64,000 nt of DNA from a virus. The notes under the pieces are model-generated. The model was given only the letters and a program-made list of their open reading frames with translations, searched no databases and was not told the DNA's origin. Shown here in pieces: positions 14,636-20,962 of this stretch. Both the position numbers and the translations under genes were made by a program. Position 1 is the stretch's first letter, and every line of letters starts with the position of its first letter. The stretch lies in the IMG/VR virus record IMGVR_UViG_3300030503_000315, positions 151,316 to 215,315 of that record; one strand, written 5' to 3'.

Positions 14636-15205
14636 CTAAAAATCAGAAGTCACGGGTTCGAATCCCGTCTCCGCCTCACTGTGTATTATGGTATGACAAG
14701 AAAAGAGAAACGAAACTTTATCCGAGCCAATATCCAGAAAATTGGTGAATGCTGGATCTGGCAATTGAAGACGGATAGAGATGGTTACGGTTGGTATTCC
14801 TACAAAGGAAAATTGCGCCGGGCTCATAGATCCTCGTTTCACGCTTTCAAGGGAAAGATTCCAAAAGGTCTTTCTGTCTGTCATACCTGCGACAATCCAA
14901 GCTGTGTGAGACCAAAACATCTGTTTGCGGGTACTCACAAACAAAACATGGAAGACATGGCAAAGAAGGGAAGATCTAATAAAGGCCGCCATGTTAATAC
15001 CGGAGAGGCTCACGGTTATTCCGTTCTGACTGAAGAACTAGTTCTGTACATAAGAAAGGTATGTGCGGGAGGTAAATCACAGAACTCTGTTGAAAGAGAA
15101 CTTGGTTTATCCTCTGGACTTGTTAACAAGGTGGTCAGAAGAAAGCTTTGGACGCACATTTAGTATACAGTGAGGCGGAGTATCTCAGTGGTAGAGGTCT
15201 GATTC
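14636..15205 (+). tRNA. Circularly permuted tRNA, identity uncertain, with HNH gene between halves
   Basis: 3' half: anticodon-stem strand TCAGA (14643-14647), short variable loop, T-arm ACGGG-TTCGAAT-CCCGT (14652-14668), acceptor strand CTCCGCC (14669-14675), discriminator T, no encoded CCA. 5' half: acceptor strand GGCGGAG (15174-15180), D-arm TCTC-AGTGGTA-GAGG, anticodon-stem strand TCTGA (15198-15202). Acceptor and anticodon stems both pair perfectly across the permutation. The break lies in the anticodon loop (TTCTA... on one side, ...CTAAAAA on the other), so the anticodon depends on the junction: CTA, CAA or AAA. GGCG...CGCC with U73 resembles bacterial tRNA-Cys, but GCA cannot be formed by a simple join. 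Confidence 0.72.
14693..15163 (+). CDS. HNH homing endonuclease
   Basis: 156 residues from ATG 14693 (a GTG at 14681 is in frame but inside the tRNA helix). CWIW...DGYGWY, AHRSSFHAFKGKIP, LSVCHTCDNPSCVRPKHLFAGT and NMEDMAKKGR are the signature of phage HNH homing endonucleases. The C-terminal 45 residues (LTEELVLYIRKVCAGG, NSVERELGLSSGLVNKV) form a helix-turn-helix DNA-binding tail. The gene fills the space between the halves of a permuted tRNA. Its TAG stop lies inside the strand that pairs with the region just upstream of its start. AT content is higher than in neighbours, as expected for a mobile gene. Confidence 0.9.
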   Translation: MTRKEKRNFIRANIQKIGECWIWQLKTDRDGYGWYSYKGKLRRAHRSSFHAFKGKIPKGLSVCHTCDNPSCVRPKHLFAGTHKQNMEDMAKKGRSNKGRHVNTGEAHGYSVLTEELVLYIRKVCAGGKSQNSVERELGLSSGLVNKVVRRKLWTHI

Positions 15206-15210
15206 TATTC

Positions 15211-15340
15211 CTTATCGTAACTAACTCGAATGTGGTGGAAAGTGTGGTTGGGATTAATATCCAAAGTTCCAGGCAGGAGTCGGATAAGACAAATGTTCTG
15301 GAACTTCCTAAAGAGTTTTCCACGAGAGCTCTTTAGAAAG
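15211..15340 (+). ncRNA. Structured RNA tail behind the permuted tRNAs
   Basis: About 150 bases without a gene between the 5' half of the second permuted tRNA and the terminator. AAGTTCCAG (15264-15272) pairs with CTGGAACTT (15298-15306), and CTAAAGAG (15308-15315) with CTCTTTAG (15329-15336). GGAT/ATCC forms a small hairpin at 15251-15262. It could be a 3' stabiliser or part of a splicing or processing structure; I do not see a group I core in it. Confidence 0.5.
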
Positions 15341-15349
15341 ACAAACAAG

Positions 15350-15382
15350 AAGGCTACCAATTTCGGTTGGTAGCCTTTTTCT
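15350..15382 (+). terminator. Rho-independent terminator of the permuted tRNA unit
   Basis: AAGGCTACCAA (15350-15360) pairs with TTGGTAGCCTT (15367-15377) around TTTCGG, followed by a T run. It closes the RNA unit that begins near 14224. Confidence 0.93.
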
Positions 15383-15407
15383 ATCTTCGCCTACAGGGTT
15401 TTGAGCA

Positions 15408-15415
15408 AATTTCAT
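15408..15415 (+). promoter_or_regulatory. AATTTCAT motif
   Basis: AAATTTCATGGGG, 26 bases behind the terminator and 45 bases before the glycosyltransferase start, so a promoter is expected about here. Confidence 0.4.
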
Positions 15416-15460
15416 GGGGATTGTGTCGAGGACACGACACTGAAACCTAAGGAGCTTTCC

Positions 15461-16705
15461 ATGGCGTTACTCACACGTCTTTGCTCAACCTTGCTCACCC
15501 TGTACAGGAAGATCATGCATCGCTTTGAAACACCTAGCAACAATGCGCCCGTAGTCAAGAGGGACTATCCGCGCGTCCTTTTCGTACTTAAGTATCGAGA
15601 TGGATACAGTCCGTATTCTTACTCTGAGTCATCGGGATCGGGAGACTCCACCGGCTCTGGAGATTGGGGAGACGGCGGACCTAAACGTCCTCTTTCATCT
15701 GGCTTGTTCAACTCTGCCCGCATGGTTGTTGAAATGCTCGAGCAGAATCGCGTGCCGGTTAAGTTGGTTCATGTTATCGACAACAACTTCATCCACCGTG
15801 AGATCGTTGCGTTCAAACCTGACATTGTAGTCATCGAAGCCTTCTGGGTTGTTCCGGATAAGTTTGATGAGCTGCGTCGCGTTTGCCCGAATGTTACCTT
15901 CATTATCCGCAACCACTCTGAAGTCCCATTCCTGGCTCAGGAAGGCATCGCATTTGATTGGATGCTTCGCTATATCAAGAAGCCGAATGTAATCATGAGT
16001 GCCAATTCGCAGAGGATGAACAGAGAAACCCGCGAGCTCGCACTAGTTGCTAATCCGGACATGGACATCCTCGAAGTGACGAGGAAGACTCCGTACCTTC
16101 CTAACTACTATCAGATGCCGCAAGCATTGATGGGTGACGGTGGGTGCATTGATCCGGATAGTGACACTATAGATATCGGTTGCTTCGGTGCAGTTCGCCC
16201 CTTGAAGAATCAGTTGCTGCAAGCTATCGCAGCAATCGAATTCGCAAATCATTTGGGTAAGAAATTGCGTTTCCATATAAACGGCAAACGTATCGAGATG
16301 AATGGTGGACAGGTTATCAAGAATCTTGTTTCCCTGTTCTCACACTATCCACAGTATGAATTGGTTAACCACGCATGGATGCAACACTCGGAGTTCAAGG
16401 AGCTGATTGCCTCAATGGATATAGTGATGCAGGTGTCTTTCAGTGAGACGTTCAATATCGTTGCTGCGGATGCAATCAGCAATGGTGTTGTTACTATCAC
16501 TAGTCCTGAGATTCGTTGGAGCTCGCCACAACTTCAGGCGGATCCCACGAGTTCGGAAAGTATATTCGATACACTGGTCAAGGCTTGGTTACGTAAGGTC
16601 GAAAATCCTGATTGGAATCCTAATCTCGCGGGCTTGGTTCATTACAATAGTAAGTCGGTTGAAGTGTGGCTAGACTACCTGACAAATTTTCGAAAATCAA
16701 AGTAA
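15461..16705 (+). CDS. Glycosyltransferase, GT-B fold (GT4-like)
   Basis: 414 residues. AAGGAG places the start at ATG 15461; the open frame from TTG 15401 is less likely. After a basic N-terminus and a Ser/Gly-rich insert (about residues 50-75), the protein has the two-domain layout of GT-B enzymes: FKPDIVVIEAFWVVP and VTFIIRNHSE in the first half, then DIGCFGAVRPLKNQLLQAIAA and FSETFNIVAADAISNG, the equivalent of the nucleotide-sugar E-x7-E region, in the second. It probably transfers a sugar from an NDP-sugar. The acceptor (virion protein, host glycan or modified DNA) cannot be told. Confidence 0.75.
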   Translation: MALLTRLCSTLLTLYRKIMHRFETPSNNAPVVKRDYPRVLFVLKYRDGYSPYSYSESSGSGDSTGSGDWGDGGPKRPLSSGLFNSARMVVEMLEQNRVPVKLVHVIDNNFIHREIVAFKPDIVVIEAFWVVPDKFDELRRVCPNVTFIIRNHSEVPFLAQEGIAFDWMLRYIKKPNVIMSANSQRMNRETRELALVANPDMDILEVTRKTPYLPNYYQMPQALMGDGGCIDPDSDTIDIGCFGAVRPLKNQLLQAIAAIEFANHLGKKLRFHINGKRIEMNGGQVIKNLVSLFSHYPQYELVNHAWMQHSEFKELIASMDIVMQVSFSETFNIVAADAISNGVVTITSPEIRWSSPQLQADPTSSESIFDTLVKAWLRKVENPDWNPNLAGLVHYNSKSVEVWLDYLTNFRKSK

Positions 16706-16726
16706 GGCATAGTAGGGGCAACCGAG

Positions 16727-17743
16727 ATGAAAACAAATTCCAGTACTCGACTTCAGGCTTCAGAAGGTTGGTGGGACGCCTTAACTTCCGAACAAAAGAA
16801 ACTGTACATAAAACAGCACCCGAACTCCAAGTATGCGAAAGATCCTATTGGTGAGGATGAAGAAGCACCGGAAGAAAAAGCTCCTGAGGAACACGAGGAA
16901 AGTCCGACTGAAGATACCCATGAGGAATCGGAAGAGAGTCATGAAGTCGAAGAGGTAAAGGACGAGCATCGCAAATCGGTTGCGGATACACTGCGTAAGC
17001 TGGGCCCGAAGGTCGCTAAAACCATCAAGCATAAGTTTGCTAAAATCGGTATAGCGGGCGCAGCACTCAAACGCATTGCAGCAGGACAAGAGCTAGAAGA
17101 GGAACACAAGGAGACACTACGTGAACTAGGTTCCTTCACCCTCAAAACATTGAGCTCTCACGTAACGGGTTCTCCAGAGTTAAGCAAGGTCATTGCTCGC
17201 GTGGGTACTACCGCGGTAGAGCATGCGATTGAGAAGTTCAAAGAACATAAAGAAAAGAGCGGCAAGGATGATATCGATACCTTCGTGGATGGTGTTGCGG
17301 AAGGGCTCGAGAAAGCAGAGGTAAAGAAGGACGACAAGGAAGAGACTTCGATCAAATCGATCGGCAACCATATCAAGAAATCAACGAACCATATCGTTGA
17401 TGTTTTAAACAAGTCGTTCCAACATATAAAACCTGCAACGGAAGGTCTGAAGAACCTGGTGCAGGGTAAGCCACTGGATGATGAGCATAAGGCCGCAATG
17501 AAAGGCTTAGGAAAAATTGCCCTAGCTACATCTGTCGCTACGCTGCCTGGTGGTCTTGCGGTACATATAACAGCTAGCATAGGTGGTGCCGCACTCATTC
17601 ATGCATTCAAGAAAATGAAGGCGTTCAAGTCTCAAGGGCATGAGCATGGTATCCTCCACCACTTTGTCGAGTCTATAGGTGAAGGCCTGGAAGATGCATT
17701 ACTTGAGCACGCAGCAGAAGGTCCTGAACACCTGCACGAATAG
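16727..17743 (+). CDS. Internally duplicated virion-type protein
   Basis: 338 residues. Residues 13-35 (GWWDALTSEQKKLYIKQHPN) are a short motif seen at the start of various phage proteins. It is followed by a Glu-rich linker and two copies of a roughly 110-residue helical unit; copy 1 contains AGQELEEEHKETLRELG, copy 2 QGKPLDDEHKAAMKGLG, each ending in a ...VEGLE/IGEGLED segment. The second copy has a hydrophobic stretch (ALATSVATLPGGLAVHITASIGG). An internal head or ejected protein is a possible guess; the function is unknown. Confidence 0.65.
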   Translation: MKTNSSTRLQASEGWWDALTSEQKKLYIKQHPNSKYAKDPIGEDEEAPEEKAPEEHEESPTEDTHEESEESHEVEEVKDEHRKSVADTLRKLGPKVAKTIKHKFAKIGIAGAALKRIAAGQELEEEHKETLRELGSFTLKTLSSHVTGSPELSKVIARVGTTAVEHAIEKFKEHKEKSGKDDIDTFVDGVAEGLEKAEVKKDDKEETSIKSIGNHIKKSTNHIVDVLNKSFQHIKPATEGLKNLVQGKPLDDEHKAAMKGLGKIALATSVATLPGGLAVHITASIGGAALIHAFKKMKAFKSQGHEHGILHHFVESIGEGLEDALLEHAAEGPEHLHE

Positions 17744-17749
17744 TAAATA
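17742..17749 (+). promoter_or_regulatory. AGTAAATA motif
   Basis: Begins inside the stop codon of the duplicated protein and is followed 24 bases later by a gene with a very strong ribosome site (AAAAAGGAGG). Confidence 0.4.
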
Positions 17750-17772
17750 CATAAAAAGGAGGGCCTACCTAC

Positions 17773-18387
17773 ATGACATTTTCTTCAGAGAAATTACCGG
17801 ATACGATTTTGGTGTTGATTGATATCGACGATCCGATCACTTATGACAAAGAGTTTCAACGTCAGCTAAGGTATAGCCCTTACATAGCTGGCGGATCAGA
17901 GATGTCACCTCGCAGTCGAAAGATGATTCGAAGCCGAAAGGAATCACCTGACGAGTTGTTCGTCCATAAGTTCATTGTCGAAGTGATGGTTGATAAGCTG
18001 GGAGACTTTGCAGTATTCTTTCTCGCCAATCCAATGACCCAACGATCATTGATCTTCCGTAAGCTGCATTGGTCTGGTCCTGACATCGAGGATATTCCCG
18101 ATGAAGTCTTGAAAGAGATGGAAGAACATGGTGCGGACCCAGAAGAATATCTCATGGAAGAACAGGAGTTGACGCATATCTATGAGTTCACTTCAGGCGC
18201 TGCATTGATGCTTCACGACTCAGATGATCTTGATGACTACTCTGGCGATCCGGATGATGAAGATGGTGGATCAGGTCCTGTCAAGGTTGCAAGAAATAGA
18301 AATGTGGATATAGTAGAGTCCGATGAGAACAAAGAAGAGGACGAAGACGATGCATTCGTAGTCCCTACAAACAAAACGGTTCATTAA
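17773..18387 (+). CDS. Hypothetical protein with acidic tail, 204 aa
   Basis: Strong ribosome site upstream. Residues 1-130 look folded (ILVLIDIDDPITYDKEFQRQ, LGDFAVFFLANPMTQRS). From about residue 145 the chain is an Asp/Glu-rich tail. It is followed by a terminator, so it may be transcribed alone from the motif just upstream, which suggests high expression. No family recognised. Confidence 0.7.
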   Translation: MTFSSEKLPDTILVLIDIDDPITYDKEFQRQLRYSPYIAGGSEMSPRSRKMIRSRKESPDELFVHKFIVEVMVDKLGDFAVFFLANPMTQRSLIFRKLHWSGPDIEDIPDEVLKEMEEHGADPEEYLMEEQELTHIYEFTSGAALMLHDSDDLDDYSGDPDDEDGGSGPVKVARNRNVDIVESDENKEEDEDDAFVVPTNKTVH

Positions 18388-18395
18388 GTACTATA

Positions 18396-18431
18396 GGGTA
18401 CGACATAGTAAATAATGTCGTACCCTTTTCT
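18396..18431 (+). terminator. Terminator whose loop is AGTAAATA
   Basis: GGGTACGACAT (18396-18406) pairs with ATGTCGTACCC (18415-18425), 11 bp, and TTTTCTTTCTT follows. The 8-base loop is exactly the candidate promoter core AGTAAATA, which would serve the next gene. Confidence 0.93.
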
Positions 18432-18446
18432 TTCTTCGGAGACGTG

Positions 18447-19019
18447 ATGCGAACCTGGTGTGCAATCGATTTAGAAACTCTAAGCCTTAAGCAATCTACA
18501 TGTCCGATTCTTAGCCTTGGCGCTGTTTCCTATAGTTTTGAGGAAGGGATAACTGCAGAGTTCCATGAATTCTTTAATGTAGACGAGCAGTTCAAGTTAG
18601 GTCGTCTACCTCAGTGGAAGACCATCCAATGGTGGCTAAAGCAATCGGATGATGCACGCACGCCCATGTCTGGGGAACGGAAAGATACGCTTACTGTGGA
18701 TGAGATGACGGATGAATTCTATGAGTGGTGGGATGAGGAGGTAGGAACTCCAGCCCAACATTGGGCGGAAGATTTCGATTACAAGCTAGGAGCCCGAGCC
18801 ATATCGAATGGCTCAAACTTCGACATCGCTATACTCGAATCCCTGTTCGATGAAGTGCCTTGGCATTTCAGGAATACACGTTGCTATCGTTCAATGATTG
18901 ATTGGTTCCCCGCACCAGTTCAACCACGTCAGACAATCAAACACGATGCCTTGCAAGATGCAATATACCAGGCGAAGGTCCATTTGAATTTAATGGTTTC
19001 GAATGAAAATCTGAGGTGA
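18447..19019 (+). CDS. DnaQ-like 3'-5' exonuclease (DEDDh)
   Basis: 190 residues from ATG 18447 (GGAG 5 bases upstream). IDLETLSL holds the first D-x-E pair, ISNGSNFDIAIL supplies the second Asp, and HDALQDAIYQA the His and last Asp of the DEDDh site. Similar small phage enzymes are related to the Rv2179c-type exoribonucleases. It should remove nucleotides from 3' ends of RNA or DNA. The ISNGSNFD spacing is typical of this subfamily. Confidence 0.85.
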   Translation: MRTWCAIDLETLSLKQSTCPILSLGAVSYSFEEGITAEFHEFFNVDEQFKLGRLPQWKTIQWWLKQSDDARTPMSGERKDTLTVDEMTDEFYEWWDEEVGTPAQHWAEDFDYKLGARAISNGSNFDIAILESLFDEVPWHFRNTRCYRSMIDWFPAPVQPRQTIKHDALQDAIYQAKVHLNLMVSNENLR

Positions 19020-19023
19020 TATT

Positions 19024-19314
19024 ATGGAAGAGCTTGCTGTATCGGTCTTGGTTCTTATTCTCCTTCTTGTTCTAGGTCGTTACGTACACTATAGACATGA
19101 GAAGTGGAAGATAGATGTCTATACCGAAGGTTGGAAGTACGCCAGCTCTTCCCTCAAGAATCACACAGAGACCTATGACTCTCTTGAAACCAATGTTAAG
19201 CTTGCCAAGGGCATTGGAATTTTCGGAGAGTATCATAGAGGGATAGAGAATTACCTGTCCATCACCCCACCATTCAAGAGGCTTCAAGACTTCGATGAAC
19301 AACACAATGAGTAA
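19024..19314 (+). CDS. Membrane-anchored hypothetical protein, 96 aa
   Basis: Residues 4-20 form one hydrophobic helix (LAVSVLVLILLLVLG); the rest is a soluble charged domain, presumably cytoplasmic. It starts four bases after the exonuclease stop. No family recognised. Confidence 0.6.
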   Translation: MEELAVSVLVLILLLVLGRYVHYRHEKWKIDVYTEGWKYASSSLKNHTETYDSLETNVKLAKGIGIFGEYHRGIENYLSITPPFKRLQDFDEQHNE

Positions 19315-19831
19315 GATCCTATTCATGGATATCGATGGAGTACTTAACTCCAGACGATCCGAGATCGCGCACGCGGCTGGCTTCCTACCCAGCCCAAACT
19401 CTCCTTGGCAGGAACAACTTCCTCGCGCATTCCAGGATATCGATTGGATTGCCGTTGGGATGATTCATGTTCTCTGCACCAGGCTAGACGCAAAGATTGT
19501 CATAAGCTCAAGCTGGCGCGCAAACTACAAGCCGGAACAGTTGGCTAAGTACTTCAACTTACCAATGATTATCGATGCCACGGATCAGTTGGAAAGTAAT
19601 CGTGGTGGCCAGATTCAGCGATGGCTGAATGCCCATCCTGAAGTCACCCAGTATGCAATCGTGGATGACAACTCAGGGATGCTTGAATCACAGGCAGATC
19701 ATTTTGTGCAGGTGGATTGGGACGAGGGTTTGACATATAAAGACTGTTCTCGTCTGCGTGATATCCTTCAGGGCATCTTTGCACCTCAACCTCGTAATCC
19801 TGCACGGTTCATTCTCTTTGACGAGATCTAA
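19307..19831 (+). CDS. HAD-like phosphatase domain protein
   Basis: 174 residues. ATG 19307 overlaps the preceding stop; ATG 19295 is possible. LFMDIDGVLNSRR gives the DxDG nucleophile loop, VISSSWR the Ser/Arg motif and AIVDDNSGM the acidic motif of HAD phosphatases. The DIDGVL...SSSWR variant is also found as a repair-associated HAD domain in RNA end-processing proteins. It may remove phosphates from nucleic-acid ends or nucleotides. Confidence 0.8.
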   Translation: MSKILFMDIDGVLNSRRSEIAHAAGFLPSPNSPWQEQLPRAFQDIDWIAVGMIHVLCTRLDAKIVISSSWRANYKPEQLAKYFNLPMIIDATDQLESNRGGQIQRWLNAHPEVTQYAIVDDNSGMLESQADHFVQVDWDEGLTYKDCSRLRDILQGIFAPQPRNPARFILFDEI

Positions 19832-19833
19832 TA

Positions 19834-20187
19834 ATGAATATGAATAAAGGTTCTTGGATAGGCGTAGATTTTGACGGGACGCTTGCCTATTACGACCATT
19901 GGCGTGGTAAAGATCATCTAGGAAAACCAATCCCTTTGATGGTCGCCAGAGTAAAACGACTATTAGAAAAAGGTCTAACCGTAAAGATTTTCACTGCTCG
20001 TGCCTACATGGCAACACAAGAAGAGATTGATGCAATCAAGGCGTGGTGTCTAGAGCATATTGGCCAGGAACTTGAAGTAACGTGCATCAAAGATATGGGC
20101 ATGGTTCAACTTTACGATGACCGTGCAACTCAGGTTGTTCTCAACACCGGAAAGATTGTCTACCTAAAGAAGGACAAAGTAAAATGA
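19834..20187 (+). CDS. Small HAD-like hydrolase
   Basis: 117 residues. IGVDFDGTLAYYD is a canonical DxDGT loop, KIFTARAYM the Thr motif and MVQLYDDRATQVV the acidic end motif. It lacks a cap domain, like other tiny phage HAD proteins. The substrate is unknown. Coupled to the HD-domain gene by ATGA. Confidence 0.8.
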   Translation: MNMNKGSWIGVDFDGTLAYYDHWRGKDHLGKPIPLMVARVKRLLEKGLTVKIFTARAYMATQEEIDAIKAWCLEHIGQELEVTCIKDMGMVQLYDDRATQVVLNTGKIVYLKKDKVK

Positions 20188-20930
20188 ATGACTTACATCG
20201 ATCCCTGAATACCGAAGTGGAGTTCCTGCCTGACGAAGAATTCCGACCTTCAGTTGAAGCACTCAATATTTTGCTTGAGACTTTTGGTGACACCACCAGA
20301 ACGGTGCTTAGACTTGCATCGTCGGGTTTCCATCGCCTTAACCCTTACCACAATATTAAACATGAGTTGCAGCATGTGTACTGGTCTCATGCATGTTTGA
20401 TGAATGAACCGTACATATCTGCGGATGGTCTTACCCAGGCAGATCAATATCATCTTGCTATAGCATCTATTTTCCACGACCACAATCATTCTGGTGGTAA
20501 GAAATCGGATGCTGAGAATATTCAAATAGCACTTCAGATCCTTCCGGTGGTGGCTAATGAACTAGCCTTTCTCGATGGCAGCATCCTCCTAAATCAGGAT
20601 GTGGTAACGCGATTGATCCAGGTCACTCAATATAACAAGCGTGATGGGTTTGAAAAGGAACCCACGACGTGCCTTGAGCAATGTATGCGCGACGCCGATC
20701 TCATGTCAATCTACACAGAGGAAGGACGGGATCTTCTCATAGGTCTTTACTCAGAGCTGGGTATGGATCTTCAAGAAATGAAGACGAGCGAACTCAATGC
20801 AGCTCTTGACGCGAATGCGGAGTTCCTTCGTAATGCCAAAATGTATACTTTCTATGGCATCAAGATGAAGGAGTACTACCTAGATGATTGCCTGAAATTC
20901 TTCGCAGATCAGGTTCGCGCTTCATTGTAA
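20184..20930 (+). CDS. HD-domain phosphohydrolase
   Basis: 248 residues. NPYHNIKHELQHVYWSH, ASIFHDHNHSGGKKSDAEN and MRDADLMS carry the H...HD...D metal ligands of the HD superfamily in the arrangement seen in cyclic-nucleotide phosphodiesterase-like and nucleotidase-like members. It could destroy signalling nucleotides or dNTP/NMP pools. It forms a group with two HAD proteins and an exonuclease just before the DNA polymerase. Confidence 0.8.
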   Translation: MNDLHRSLNTEVEFLPDEEFRPSVEALNILLETFGDTTRTVLRLASSGFHRLNPYHNIKHELQHVYWSHACLMNEPYISADGLTQADQYHLAIASIFHDHNHSGGKKSDAENIQIALQILPVVANELAFLDGSILLNQDVVTRLIQVTQYNKRDGFEKEPTTCLEQCMRDADLMSIYTEEGRDLLIGLYSELGMDLQEMKTSELNAALDANAEFLRNAKMYTFYGIKMKEYYLDDCLKFFADQVRASL

Positions 20931-20962
20931 ATAAGGGTATGTAGTTCATAGAAGGATAAGCA

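Noticed and set aside
14489-14678. An ordinary tRNA formed by the 5' half at 14489 and the 3' half ending at 14678
   Set aside because: Acceptor strands GCGCCTG and CTCCGCC do not pair, whereas each half pairs perfectly with its permuted partner.
14234-15340. Split (permuted) group I intron around the tRNAs
   Set aside because: I looked for the P4-P6 and P7 core motifs seen at 59758-59961 and did not find them in these flanks; a diverged core or another ribozyme class is not excluded.
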